Translations under genes and position numbers: made by a program
Assembly (NCBI GenBank): GCA_965221145.1
Contig: OZ244877.1
Span: 1,054,001-1,118,000 of the forward strand
DNA: 64,000 bases
Direction of reading: 5' to 3'
Source: Bin5 sp965221145
GTDB taxonomy: Bacteria; Chloroflexota; Anaerolineae; Caldilineales; Caldilineaceae
Notes under the pieces: model-generated
Databases searched by the model: none
Told to the model about the DNA's origin: nothing
Seen by the model: the letters and a program-made list of their open reading frames with translations, nothing else
Part shown: positions 54,185-63,362 of the stretch, piece by piece
How the letters are laid out: the number at the start of each line of letters is the position of its first letter
How positions within the stretch are numbered: position 1 is the stretch's first letter

Positions 54185-55630
54185 TCATTCGCGAAAGATT
54201 ACGCCAGCCTTCTCCAATGGATGGGGGCCGACATGCGCCAGAGACTCGGCTTCGCCGGAAGGCAGCATCTTGCCCCGATTGGCCAGGGATTTACCGTCCA
54301 CACTGCGGCGCACATCTTCCATCGCCTGCATCTCAAGCGGCCCGTACATCTTGGGCAGGAAGGCGCGCTTTTCTATGCCGACGCCATGCTCGCCGGTGAT
54401 CGAACCGCCCATTTCCACGCACAGTTCGAGGATTTCGCCGGCCAACTCCTCCGCCCGTTCCAGTGCGCCTTCCTCGCGCCCGTCGAACAGAATCAACGGG
54501 TGCAGATTGCCGTCACCGGCGTGGAAGACGTTGGCCACCTCGATGCCGTAGCTGACGCTGAGCCGGTCGATCTCCGCCAGCGCGTCGCCCAGACGGCTGC
54601 GGGGCACGACGCCATCTTGGACGATGTAGTCCGGGGCCAGCCGCCCGACGGCCGAGAAAGCTGCCTTGCGCCCCTTCCAGATGCGGGCGCGCTCATCCGC
54701 CGTCTGCGCAATGCGCACTTCGACCGGAGCGGTCTCTGCGATGATCTGCATGAGTTGGGCAAATTCGGCATCGACCGCGCGCTCTTCGCCCTCCAACTCG
54801 ACGATCAGCAGCGCCGGTGTGGTCGGATAACCGGCTTTAGCGCCGACCTCAGCGGCTTTGATCGCGAGGGCGTCCATAATTTCGATCGCGCCTGGCAGCA
54901 GACCGGAGGCCACGACCGCGGTCACGGCATCGCCGGCCGCGTGCAGCGAGTCATAGGCGGCCAACACGGTGCGATAGGTCTGCGGGATCGGCAGCAGCAG
55001 CAGCGTGATCTCCAGGGCGACGCCGAAAAGTCCTTCGCTGCCGACGAAAAAGCCGGGCAGATCGGGGCCGACGCTTTCCAGGCTCTCGCCGCCCAACTCG
55101 ACGACCTCGGCATCGGGCAGAGCGACGGTCATCCCCAGGACGTGATTGCTGGTCATGCCATACTTGAGACAGTGTGCGCCGCCGGAGTTGAAAGCCACGT
55201 TGCCGCCTATCGTGCAGATCGACTGGCTGGACGGGTCCGGCGCATAGTAGAGGCCGTGGGGCTTGGCCGCCTCGGAGACCTTGAGGTTGACGACGCCCGG
55301 CTCGACGACGGCGATACGCTCCTCCGGGTCCAGCCGCAGGATGCGGTTCAAGCGGTTGAGCGCGATGACGATGCCGTCGGCGATGGGCAGGGATCCGCCG
55401 GAGAGACTGGTGCCGCTGCCCCTTGCCACAAAGGGCACGTCATGCTCATGACAGAGGCGGATCGTCTCGATGACCTCTTCGCGGTTCTGCGGGATCACCA
55501 CTGCCGCCGGTCTTTGCTGAAAGACGGTCAGCGCGTCCGACTCATACGCCATCAACTGGGCCGGGCGCGTCAAAAGTCGATCTGCCGAGTAGAGGCGCGC
55601 CAAAGCCTGGATCAGCGGGTGAACGCTCAT
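54185..55630 (-). CDS. glcD: Glycolate oxidase FAD subunit GlcD
   Basis: 481 residues; GGGGAGG upstream of the ATG. FAD-binding loop RGSGTSLSGGS is at 70-80; later SEGLFGVALEI, NVFHAGDGNLHP and SITGEHGVG with the FAD-oxidase C-terminal active-site region. It oxidises glycolate or a related 2-hydroxy acid to the keto acid. The stop of the XdhC-type gene overlaps its start (ATGA), so it is coupled to the maturation genes. The 200-bp spacer 53983-54184 between it and the dehydrogenase gene shows nothing recognisable. Confidence 0.94.
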   Translation of the reverse strand: MSVHPLIQALARLYSADRLLTRPAQLMAYESDALTVFQQRPAAVVIPQNREEVIETIRLCHEHDVPFVARGSGTSLSGGSLPIADGIVIALNRLNRILRLDPEERIAVVEPGVVNLKVSEAAKPHGLYYAPDPSSQSICTIGGNVAFNSGGAHCLKYGMTSNHVLGMTVALPDAEVVELGGESLESVGPDLPGFFVGSEGLFGVALEITLLLLPIPQTYRTVLAAYDSLHAAGDAVTAVVASGLLPGAIEIMDALAIKAAEVGAKAGYPTTPALLIVELEGEERAVDAEFAQLMQIIAETAPVEVRIAQTADERARIWKGRKAAFSAVGRLAPDYIVQDGVVPRSRLGDALAEIDRLSVSYGIEVANVFHAGDGNLHPLILFDGREEGALERAEELAGEILELCVEMGGSITGEHGVGIEKRAFLPKMYGPLEMQAMEDVRRSVDGKSLANRGKMLPSGEAESLAHVGPHPLEKAGVIFRE

Positions 55631-56391
55631 CTGCCCTCCCCTTGCCGGTTGCGCACCTGTACGATTTCGGCGATGATCGCCAGCGCAATCTCCCCGGGGC
55701 TGCGTCCCCCCAGGTCCAGTCCGATTGGCGCGTGGATGCGGGCGATCTGTTCGTCGCTGATGCCTGCCGCGCGCAGGGCCGTCACCCGCTTGGCGTGCGT
55801 GCGGCGTGAACCGAGCGCGCCGATATAGCCAACAGGATTATCCAGCGCGCAGATCAGCGCGGGCGTATCCAGCTTTTCGTCGTGTGTCAGGGTGACGACA
55901 TAGGTCGATTCGTTCAGCGTCATCTCCTGCAACGCGTCCTCGGGCCAGCGTTGAACCAGTTCATCCACATGATCGAAGCGATCTTGGGTGGCGAAGATTG
56001 AGCGGGCGTCAATGACAACCGTGCGCAGACCGAGTTCGCGGGCGAAAGAGACGAGGGGAATGGCGATATGGACGGCACCCACGATCACCAGCGTTTCCTG
56101 CGGCAGGTGGACATCGATCAACAGGTCCCACTCCTGGTCTTCGATGGACAATGAAACGCGCGTCGTCTGGCGCGCATTCATGGCCGCCTCGGCACGCGTG
56201 ACGGCCGCCTGATCCAGTACGGAGAGGCCCAATGATCCGACTGTAGACAGAGCGGGCTTGCATCCATCCGGTTTGCGTACTCGGCGCACGAGCAGCTTGC
56301 GCCCGACTTCGGCTCCGCCCAGCACTGTGAGGACCGCGCACAGTTCATCCTGGCGGATGGCCTGCGCGATCGCATTAAACAGTTCAGCCAC
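55627..56391 (-). CDS. XdhC/CoxI family maturation protein (longer, Rossmann part)
   Basis: 254 residues from GTG 56391. The last ~150 residues are the XdhC C-terminal Rossmann domain: LVIVGAVHIAIPLVSFARELG, DERSI-type DARSIF, and GYIGALGSRRTHAKRV, ending GLDLGGRSPGEIALAI. The first ~100 residues resemble an abbreviated XdhC N-terminal domain. XdhC proteins insert sulfurated molybdenum cofactor into molybdo-hydroxylases. Its partner gene 56414-56728 carries the canonical N-terminal domain. The next gene, glcD, is translationally coupled. Confidence 0.88.
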   Translation of the reverse strand: MAELFNAIAQAIRQDELCAVLTVLGGAEVGRKLLVRRVRKPDGCKPALSTVGSLGLSVLDQAAVTRAEAAMNARQTTRVSLSIEDQEWDLLIDVHLPQETLVIVGAVHIAIPLVSFARELGLRTVVIDARSIFATQDRFDHVDELVQRWPEDALQEMTLNESTYVVTLTHDEKLDTPALICALDNPVGYIGALGSRRTHAKRVTALRAAGISDEQIARIHAPIGLDLGGRSPGEIALAIIAEIVQVRNRQGEGR

Positions 56392-56413
56392 TTTAATCTT
56401 CCCGTCGCAGCGA

Positions 56414-56728
56414 CTACCAATCCAACGGTTCTATGAATACTTCGATCGTGCCGCCGCAGGCCAGCCCCACTTCCCAGGCCGTCTCGTCGGCGATGCCGTA
56501 GGCGACCAGGCGCGGCTCGCCCGTTGACAGCACCTCCAGCGCCTCCTGAACTGTGGCGCTTTCGACACAGCCGCCGCTGACGGAGCCGACCATCGCGCCG
56601 TCTTCGGACACCGCCAACTTCGCGCCCAGCGGCCGCGGCGCTGAACCGTACACCTGCACCACCGTCGCCAATGCGACCTGTTTGCCCGCCTCCCGCCATT
56701 GGTCGATCTCAGCCAGGATGTCTTTCAA
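56414..56728 (-). CDS. XdhC N-terminal domain protein (standalone)
   Basis: 104 residues from a TTG at 56728, inside the 3' end of coxE. It is the complete N-terminal XdhC_CoxI domain: YGSAPRPLGAKLAV, SVSGGCVE with the conserved Cys, and ACGGTIEVFIEPL with the second Cys. Usually this domain is fused to the Rossmann domain in the next gene; here it is separate. The TTG start and 20-bp overlap with coxE suggest translation by coupling. Confidence 0.85.
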   Translation of the reverse strand: MKDILAEIDQWREAGKQVALATVVQVYGSAPRPLGAKLAVSEDGAMVGSVSGGCVESATVQEALEVLSTGEPRLVAYGIADETAWEVGLACGGTIEVFIEPLDW

Positions 56729-57950
56729 GGTAAGACCTGTTTTCGTGTAGTCTTGAGTTCGGTTGCGACTGTGCGTCCGCCAGAACGTGCGCCAACTGCT
56801 CCAGACTGATCAGATTGTGGACGGGCAAAAACTCGTCGGTATGCGCCAGCGCCGCCTTGATGCCGCGCGTCAGTGGCTCGTAGCTGGGTGAGCCGAGCAG
56901 CGGGTTCAGCCAGATCAGTCGATGACAACTGCGCTGCAGGCGGCCCATCTCCTGACCCAGCATCTGCGGATCGCCCCGATCCCAGCCGTCGCTGATCACC
57001 AGAACGATAGCCCCCTGTCCGCAAACCCGCCTTGCCCAGTCGAAATTGAAGGCGCGAATCGCTTCACCGATGCGGGTGCCGCCGGCCCAGTCATGCACGG
57101 CGAGGGCGGTTCGATCCAGCGCCAGGTCGATGTCTCGCCGCCGTAGATGACGCGTGATGCGGGTCAACCGCGTGCTGAAGACGAACGCCTCCACACGGTC
57201 CAGCGCGTGCGTGATCGAATACAGAAACTGCAACAGCACGCGGCTGTAGCGATCCATCGAGCCGCTGATGTCGGCCAGCGCGATGATTGGGCGGCGTTTG
57301 GTCTTCCGCTGACGCCGGGCGATCACCAGCGGCTCCCCCCCGTAACGAACATTCTGGCGCATTGACCGCCGCAAGTCGACCAGGTCGCCGTTGCTGGCCG
57401 GTACGCGGCGTCGCGTGCGGCGTTTTGCCGGGGACCATTCCACCTGCTGCATGAACTGCCTAACCTGCTGCAACTCATACTCGGTCATCGTTGCGAAGTC
57501 TCTACTCCGCAGGGCCTCGGCGCTGCTGTAGGTGTAGATCTTGTCGATGTGCGGCTCTTGGTCATGCTGCTGGCGGTCGTTCTGGCGCTCGCGGTCCGCC
57601 TGGATAAGGCGGTATTGAATCTCGCCTTTGGGCGTGCGTTGAAGAAGCTCACCTAGATCGAAGCGGGCAAGCTCCTGCTTTTCCCTGGCCTTCCAGAACA
57701 GGTCAAACGCTTCGTCAAACAGTTCAATGTGTTCTTGGCGGCTGATCAAGACAGCTCTGGCGGCATCGCGTGCCTGCGCTCTTACCCGTAGATCGATCTG
57801 TGTAAGCGCCTCGACCAGGTCAAGAATCTGTGTCGGCGTCACCGGGATGCTCAACCCGCGCAGCAGGCGGGCGAAGAGCAGGAGGTTCTGGAGGAAGTTG
57901 CCATGAACGCCTGTGGATCGTGGCAAATCGACAGTGGATTGCGACTGCAC
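56709..57950 (-). CDS. coxE: VWA-domain protein CoxE
   Basis: 413 residues from GTG 57950. The C-terminal half is a von Willebrand A fold with the MIDAS motif DISGSMDRYS near 237 and DGWDRGDP later. CoxE works with the AAA+ ATPase CoxD to activate the molybdenum site of CO dehydrogenase-type enzymes. Its start GTG shares one base with the CoxD stop (TAGTG). A His/Gln/Asp-rich linker (NDRQQHDQEPHIDK) lies before the VWA domain. Confidence 0.92.
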   Translation of the reverse strand: MQSQSTVDLPRSTGVHGNFLQNLLLFARLLRGLSIPVTPTQILDLVEALTQIDLRVRAQARDAARAVLISRQEHIELFDEAFDLFWKAREKQELARFDLGELLQRTPKGEIQYRLIQADRERQNDRQQHDQEPHIDKIYTYSSAEALRSRDFATMTEYELQQVRQFMQQVEWSPAKRRTRRRVPASNGDLVDLRRSMRQNVRYGGEPLVIARRQRKTKRRPIIALADISGSMDRYSRVLLQFLYSITHALDRVEAFVFSTRLTRITRHLRRRDIDLALDRTALAVHDWAGGTRIGEAIRAFNFDWARRVCGQGAIVLVISDGWDRGDPQMLGQEMGRLQRSCHRLIWLNPLLGSPSYEPLTRGIKAALAHTDEFLPVHNLISLEQLAHVLADAQSQPNSRLHENRSYLERHPG

Positions 57951-58906
57951 TATTCACTAACCGCCGCAGACTTGCGCAGTATTTGGACGATTTCGCGGAC
58001 GGTCTGCCCCTGCACTTTTTCGATGTCGTCCCGATATTTGAGGAGTACGCCCAGAGTTTCGTCTACCACGTTCTCGGTAAGCTCCTCCTGATCGAGCGCG
58101 GTGAGAGCATTCATCCAATCGAGCGTCTCCGCGACCCCTGGGAATTTGTACAGTTCCCCCCGCCGCAACTCCTGCACAAAGCCGACGATCTGCCTTGAGA
58201 GCCTCTCCGACGCGTCCGGCGCCTTGGCGCGCAGGATTTGGTACTCCTTCTCGAAGCTGGGGTAGTCGATCCAGTGGTAGAGGCAGCGCCGTTTCAACGC
58301 GTCGTGAATCTCGCGCGTGCGGTTGGACGTGATGACCACCACCGGCGGCGTCGCGGCCCGGATCGTACCGATCTCCGGCACGGTGATCTGAAAGTCGCTC
58401 AGCACCTCCAGCAGAAAGGCTTCAAACTCCTCATCGGCCCGGTCCAACTCGTCGATCAGCAGGACAGGCGCTTTGCCGTTCTTCTGCCCGCGATTGTCTA
58501 TCGCCTGCAGAAGCGGTCTTCGCAGCAGAAAGGTGTCGCTGAACAGGTCTTGGATGGCGGATTCCCGCAGACTCCCGTCAGTGGACGCGCCTTCATGCGC
58601 GGGGACTTGCGCGCCGCGGCCCGCCGCCTCCATCAGCCGGATCTGCAACATCTGGCGGGCGTAGTTCCATTCGTACACCGCGGTGCTGACATCCAAGCCC
58701 TCGTAGCACTGAAGTCGAATCAGCCGTGTGTCAAGCATCTGTGACAGGATCTTCGCCACTTCGGTCTTGCCGACCCCGGCCTCTCCTTCCAGAAAGAGAG
58801 GGCGTTTCAGTTTGAGCGCAAGGAAAACTGCTGTCGCCAAGCTTTGATCAGCGATGTACGCCTGGGTGCGCAGAGCTTCGGCGACGGATTCAACAGAGGG
58901 CAGCAT
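57950..58906 (-). CDS. coxD: MoxR-type AAA+ ATPase CoxD
   Basis: 318 residues. Walker A GEAGVGKT at 41-48, Walker B VLLIDELDRA and sensor ITSNRTREIHDALKRRC with its arginine. The MoxR-AAA+ family acts with CoxE in maturation of molybdo-hydroxylases. It is directly followed by coxE and preceded by a broken kinase gene, with coxM further upstream, the usual cox arrangement. Confidence 0.94.
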   Translation of the reverse strand: MLPSVESVAEALRTQAYIADQSLATAVFLALKLKRPLFLEGEAGVGKTEVAKILSQMLDTRLIRLQCYEGLDVSTAVYEWNYARQMLQIRLMEAAGRGAQVPAHEGASTDGSLRESAIQDLFSDTFLLRRPLLQAIDNRGQKNGKAPVLLIDELDRADEEFEAFLLEVLSDFQITVPEIGTIRAATPPVVVITSNRTREIHDALKRRCLYHWIDYPSFEKEYQILRAKAPDASERLSRQIVGFVQELRRGELYKFPGVAETLDWMNALTALDQEELTENVVDETLGVLLKYRDDIEKVQGQTVREIVQILRKSAAVSE

Positions 58907-58911
58907 AGTGG

Positions 58912-59481
58912 TTAGAGGTCAGTGGCTTGTAGTGGCTGTAAGCAAATGGTCACTGGACCAATGGAAATTGACTGCAACCAGGCGGACGCTTCTTGGGGCC
59001 TTTTGAACCGGTGTAAGGTCCGGTGTTTGAACTCTTCGCTACTCAAGAGCGCCGGATACTTTTTGCGGTGGCGCCGGTAACTGGTGAAAGCATACCAAAC
59101 GATACTTTCGCGCCCGAAAATACGCCCGAGAGATTGGCGATTGCCGCTCCACATATCCTCTTGGCTGAAGAGACGGCCAAACGTGCGCCAAAGAACGCGC
59201 CACATCACCAGGGAAAAGCTGTAGTCCAGCCAGACGAGGTGGCTGGCCCGGCTCCAGACGATATCGCGGCTCTGGCTATAGTTGCCATCAACGACCCAGG
59301 CATCACCGGCGGTTGCCGCCAGTATGCGCCCGCGGAATACCGCCCTGGAAGCCCCCTGCCAGTTCGCTTCCCAGTAGAGCGCGTCCAACTCGATATGAGG
59401 CAGGTCCAGTTTCCGGGCTAACTACCGCGCCAGCGTCGTCTTGCCGGAGCCGCTGACGCCGATTACGATAATACGAAACAC
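58912..59481 (-). pseudogene. P-loop (FlaR-like/adenylate-kinase-like) protein with an amber stop
   Basis: The frame from GTG 59481 encodes VFRIIVIGVSGSGKTTLAR, a perfect Walker A, then a TAG at 59422-59424, then LARKLDLPHIELDALYWEANW and a clean frame to 58912. The family has Gln after the Arg here (ARQLA), and CAG to TAG is one transition. Without the stop it would be ~189 residues like the DNA-topology-modulation FlaR-like family. It is placed between coxM and coxD; the TTG at 59388 could still start a P-loop-less fragment. Confidence 0.85.
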
Positions 59482-59485
59482 CGGA

Positions 59486-59533
59486 GGATAGTGGATAGTA
59501 ACTTCGCTAACCACCCGCTACTATCCACTATCC
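59486..59533. repeat. GGATAGTGGATAGT hairpin (C family)
   Basis: Perfect 14-bp arms: GGATAGTGGATAGT (59486-59499) and its complement (59520-59533), loop 20 bases containing CGCTAACCACC. It lies between coxM and the kinase gene and could lower expression of downstream genes. Confidence 0.75.
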
Positions 59534-59540
59534 ACTGCGT

Positions 59541-60398
59541 TTACGCTCTATCTCTGGCCGTGCGCAGTGCCTGCGCGCCGATCGCTTTGGCCAGCTCCTG
59601 CCGATAAGTGGCTGAGGCGAACATGTCGCCGGTCGCGTCGGGGATCGACAGGTTCTCGTTAACTGCGCTCTCAATCGCCGCGTCGCTGAGGTCGGAACCG
59701 GCCAGGCTTGACGCTACGGCAGCCGCGTCCACCGCAGTGGAGGAGACGCCGTTGAAGCAGAGGCTGGCGCTGGCGCAGGTGCCGTCAGCATTGCGCGTTA
59801 CGATCGCGGCCGCGCCGCACAGCGCATAGCCCGAGGCCGGATGCTCGAACTTTACATAGGCCGAGCCGCTCCCCGCCTGCGCGGCCGGAATTTCGACCTC
59901 CGTGAGGATCTCGTCCGCTTGCAACGCGGTCATCATCAGATCGACGAAGAAGTCGGAGGCGCTGACCGAGCGGCTGCCGCCGGGTCCGGTCAAATGCAGC
60001 GTCGCGCCCAGTGCCAGGGCCGCGGCCGGCAGGTCTGAGGCCGGGTCGGCGTGCGACAGGTTACCGCCAATCGTGCCGCGATAGCGCACCTGCCGATCAC
60101 CGATCTGACCGGCGGCCTCCGCCAGCAGCGGCGCGGCGCCCTGTACAGCGTCGGAGTTGGCGATCTCATCGTAAGTGACACATGCGCCGATGCGCAGGCT
60201 GCCGTTGGCGCTGATACCCTGCAATGCCTCGATGCGTCCGATGTCGACGAGGGCGGAGGGTGAGGCCAGCCGCAGCTTCATCACCGGGATCAGGCTGTGC
60301 CCGCCTGCCAGGACCTTGGCATCCGGGTCGTCGGAGAGTATCTGAACTGCCTCCTGCACGGAGGACGGGCGGTGGTAATCGAATTTGGATGGGTACAT
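59541..60398 (-). CDS. coxM: CO dehydrogenase-type FAD subunit CoxM
   Basis: 285 residues. FAD-binding features are KVLAGGHSLIPVMKLR near 34-49 and TIGGNLSHADPASDLPAA near 110-127. It passes electrons from CoxS to the quinone pool. GGAGTGAGAG before the ATG provides a ribosome site. The gene order coxS-coxL-coxM in transcription is common in the form II branch. Confidence 0.95.
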   Translation of the reverse strand: MYPSKFDYHRPSSVQEAVQILSDDPDAKVLAGGHSLIPVMKLRLASPSALVDIGRIEALQGISANGSLRIGACVTYDEIANSDAVQGAAPLLAEAAGQIGDRQVRYRGTIGGNLSHADPASDLPAAALALGATLHLTGPGGSRSVSASDFFVDLMMTALQADEILTEVEIPAAQAGSGSAYVKFEHPASGYALCGAAAIVTRNADGTCASASLCFNGVSSTAVDAAAVASSLAGSDLSDAAIESAVNENLSIPDATGDMFASATYRQELAKAIGAQALRTARDRA

Positions 60399-60407
60399 TC
60401 TCTCACT

Positions 60408-60479
60408 CCAGTTTTGAGTTTTGAGTTCTTAGTAACTGCCGCGAACGCTGGGATTCACTAAAAACTGAAAACCAGAAGC
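60408..60479. repeat. AGTTCTTAGTAAC hairpin (B family), copy 2
   Basis: AGTTCTTAGT (60424-60433) pairs with ACTAAAAACT (60457-60466), 9 of 10. It is flanked by CCAGTTTT on the left and AAAACCAGAAGC (60468-60479) on the right, the same blocks as at 22900-22972. It fills the gap between coxM and coxL. Confidence 0.7.
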
Positions 60480-62839
60480 TAACTGTTCATTGCGTTCCAG
60501 ACCTTCTCCGGTGTCACCGGCATGTCGATGTGGTTGACGCCGAACGGCGACAGCGCATCGACGACCGCGTTGACGACCGCTGCCGGAGAGGCGATTGAGC
60601 CCGCTTCGCCGACACCTTTGACGCCCAGCGGATTGTGCGGGCAGGGTGTCACGGTGCGGTCGGTCTCGAAGGAGGGCAGGAAGTGGGCCTTGGGCACCGC
60701 ATAGTCCAGCATCGTTCCGCTGAGCAGGTTGGCGCCCTCGTCGTATACGGCCGTCTCATACAGAGACTGTCCCACGCCCTGCGCGATACCACCGTGTACC
60801 TGTCCATCCACGATCATCGGGTTGATGACGTTGCCCACATCGTCGACCGCCAGGTAACGCTGCAATGTGACGTGCCCGGTCTGCGAGCAGAGTTCCACGA
60901 TTGCAATATGGGTGCCAAAGGGGAAGACGAAGTTGGCCGGATCGTAGAAGCTGGTCGCCTCCAGCGCCGGTTCGATCCCTTTGGGCAGATTGTGCGCGAG
61001 ATAGGCTTGCAACGCCACATCGGGCAGCGACTGCGTCTGGTCCGGGGAACCTTTGACGAAGAAGTTCCCGTTTTCAAATTCGAGGTCTTCCTCGGCGGCT
61101 TCCAGCAGGTGCGCGGCGATGGTGCGCGCCTTGTCCACGACCTTCTGGGCGGCGGAGGCGATTGCGCTGCCGCCGGTCGCGGCGCTGCGACTGCCATAGG
61201 TGCCCCAGCCGTGCGGCATGACGCCGGAATCGCCCTCGATTACGTCGATGTCTTCGTAGGGAACGCCAAGCGCGCTGGCGACAATCTGCGCAAAGGTCGT
61301 CTCGTGGCCCTGGCCGTGGCCGGAGCAGCCGCTGTAGACGGTTACCTTGCCGGTGGCGTGGACGCGCACCACGGCGCTCTCCCACTGACCGGCCTGCGCG
61401 CCGAGCGAGCCGACCACTGCCGACGGCGCAAGTCCGCAGGCCTCGATGTAGGTGGAGAGGCCGATGCCCAGGTATTTGCCATTTTCCCTGGCCGCGGCCT
61501 GTTCCTTGCGGAAGTCGTCGTAGCCGATTGCTTCAAGCGCCTTGTCCAGCGCGCCTTCGTAGTTGCCGCTATCATATTCGAGAGCGACCTGGGTGGGATA
61601 GGGGAAGTTATCGGGTGAAACGAAATTGCGGCGGCGGATCTCGGCCGGGTCGATGCCGGTTACGCGGGCCGCCTCGTCCACCAGCCGTTCAACGATGAAG
61701 GTGGCCTCGGGCCGACCGGCGCCGCGGTAGGCGTCAACCGGGACGGTATGGGTGAATACGCCGTACACGTGGCAGTGGATCGCCGGCAGGTCATATTCGC
61801 CGGACATGAGCGTGCCATAGAGATAGGTGGGCACGGCCGGCGCAAATGTGGACAGATACGCGCCCATGGCCGCGTAGGTGTCGACCCGCAGGCCGATGAA
61901 GTTGCCGTCGGCGTCCATGGCCAGTTCGCCGTGGGTCACATGGTCGCGGCCATGCGTGTCGGTGACATAGGCCTCTGTGCGCGTCGCGGTCCATTTGACA
62001 GGACGCCCGACCTGCATCGAGGCCCACGAGGCAATAGCTTCGTCGGGGTAGTGGTGAATCTTGCTGCCGAAGCCGCCGCCAACCTCGGGCGCGATGACCC
62101 GGATTTTGTGCTCGGGCAGGCCCAACGAGGCCAGGCTCATAAGCAGGCGGTGGATATGGGGATTCTGGGTCGTCATGTAGAGCGTCAGGTGGCCGGTGAT
62201 GTCGTTGTAGTCGGCGAGCGCGGCGCGCGGCTCCATGGCGTTGGGAATCAGGCGGTTGTTGACGATGTCAAGGGTGGCGACATGCGCGGCGTTGGCGAAA
62301 GCGGCGTCGGTCTTTTCCTTGTCGCCGATCTCCCAGTCAAAGGCAATGTTGTTGGGAGCCTGCTCATGCACGAGCGGCGCGCCGTCCTGGGTCGCCTTTT
62401 TCGGATCGGCGATGCCGTCGAGCGGCTCGTAGTCCACCCAGATCAGTTCGAGCGCATCGTGCGCGGTGTATTGGTCTTCGGCAATGACGATCGCCACACC
62501 GTCACCCACATGGCGGGCCGTGTCCTTGGCCAGCATGGTGTGATCGGGGATCTTCAAGTCCGGGAGCAGCCAGCCGACCGGGATTGCGCCGGGCGTGCCG
62601 CTGTCTTCGATATCTTTAGCCGTATAGACGCCGAGCACGCCGTCCAAGGCTTCGGCCTCGCTGCCGTCGATGCTCTTGATGTTGGCGTTGGCGTAAGGGC
62701 TGCGCAGAATGGTGCAATAGACCATGCCCGACAGCTGCAAATCGTCCGTGTATTTGGCCCGGCCTGTAATCAGTTCGGGGTCCTCTCGTCGGCGGATGGA
62801 TGAACCGAAAACACCCGCGCCGTTGGTTTCACCTGCCAT
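60479..62839 (-). CDS. coxL: Molybdopterin large subunit, form II CO dehydrogenase-like (CoxL)
   Basis: 786 residues. GGAGG is upstream of the ATG. Xanthine-dehydrogenase-family features: EVGGGFGSKIHH near 250, and the active-site loop AYRGAGR at 370-376. Form I CO dehydrogenases have AYRCSFR; the Cys is missing here, so true CO oxidation is unlikely. The catalytic Glu near the C-terminus is in VKGVGEAGSIASP. The likely substrate is an aldehyde or heterocycle. Works with CoxS and CoxM. Confidence 0.94.
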   Translation of the reverse strand: MAGETNGAGVFGSSIRRREDPELITGRAKYTDDLQLSGMVYCTILRSPYANANIKSIDGSEAEALDGVLGVYTAKDIEDSGTPGAIPVGWLLPDLKIPDHTMLAKDTARHVGDGVAIVIAEDQYTAHDALELIWVDYEPLDGIADPKKATQDGAPLVHEQAPNNIAFDWEIGDKEKTDAAFANAAHVATLDIVNNRLIPNAMEPRAALADYNDITGHLTLYMTTQNPHIHRLLMSLASLGLPEHKIRVIAPEVGGGFGSKIHHYPDEAIASWASMQVGRPVKWTATRTEAYVTDTHGRDHVTHGELAMDADGNFIGLRVDTYAAMGAYLSTFAPAVPTYLYGTLMSGEYDLPAIHCHVYGVFTHTVPVDAYRGAGRPEATFIVERLVDEAARVTGIDPAEIRRRNFVSPDNFPYPTQVALEYDSGNYEGALDKALEAIGYDDFRKEQAAARENGKYLGIGLSTYIEACGLAPSAVVGSLGAQAGQWESAVVRVHATGKVTVYSGCSGHGQGHETTFAQIVASALGVPYEDIDVIEGDSGVMPHGWGTYGSRSAATGGSAIASAAQKVVDKARTIAAHLLEAAEEDLEFENGNFFVKGSPDQTQSLPDVALQAYLAHNLPKGIEPALEATSFYDPANFVFPFGTHIAIVELCSQTGHVTLQRYLAVDDVGNVINPMIVDGQVHGGIAQGVGQSLYETAVYDEGANLLSGTMLDYAVPKAHFLPSFETDRTVTPCPHNPLGVKGVGEAGSIASPAAVVNAVVDALSPFGVNHIDMPVTPEKVWNAMNS

Positions 62840-62854
62840 ATGTTCGTTCCTCCT

Positions 62855-63322
62855 TTAGCCGTTCATCGTCTCGGCGGCAGCCTGCACCGCGCGCACAATG
62901 TTATGATAACCGGTACAGCGGCACAGATTCCCTTCTATCCCGTGACGAATCTCATCTTCGCTCGGCTGCGGGTTCGTGCTCAGCAGGTCAACGCAGGAGA
63001 TGATCATGCCGGGCGTGCAGTAGCCGCATTGCAGTCCGTGGTTATCCCAGAAGGCCTGCTGCATTGGATGATATTCCCCGTCGGCCAAACCCTCGATCGT
63101 CGTGATGTCGCTGCCGTCCGCCTGAACTGCCAGCACAGTGCAGGACTTGACCGCCTGCCCATCGAGCAGAATCGTGCAGGAGCCGCACTGACTCGTGTCA
63201 CAGCCGATCTTCGTGCCGGTCAGGCCCAGATCCTCACGCAGCAAATGCGCAAGAAGCAGCCTTGGCTCAACCTCCTTGCTGACGCTGGCGCCATTGACCT
63301 CCAGTTCGATGGATATACCCAT
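62855..63322 (-). CDS. coxS: [2Fe-2S] subunit CoxS
   Basis: 155 residues; GAGGAGGAAG upstream of the ATG. Plant-ferredoxin-type cluster: C41, C46, C49, C61. Second cluster: C99, C102 and C134, C136. It carries electrons from the molybdenum site in CoxL to the FAD in CoxM. It lies 15 bp upstream of coxL. Confidence 0.96.
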   Translation of the reverse strand: MGISIELEVNGASVSKEVEPRLLLAHLLREDLGLTGTKIGCDTSQCGSCTILLDGQAVKSCTVLAVQADGSDITTIEGLADGEYHPMQQAFWDNHGLQCGYCTPGMIISCVDLLSTNPQPSEDEIRHGIEGNLCRCTGYHNIVRAVQAAAETMNG

Positions 63323-63362
63323 AGAGCTTCCTCCTCTTTTGGAGTTATGTAGAAACTATTAA

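Noticed and set aside
60479..62839. Genuine carbon-monoxide dehydrogenase
   Set aside because: The large subunit has AYRGAGR instead of the form I AYRCSFR loop, so CO oxidation should not be claimed.
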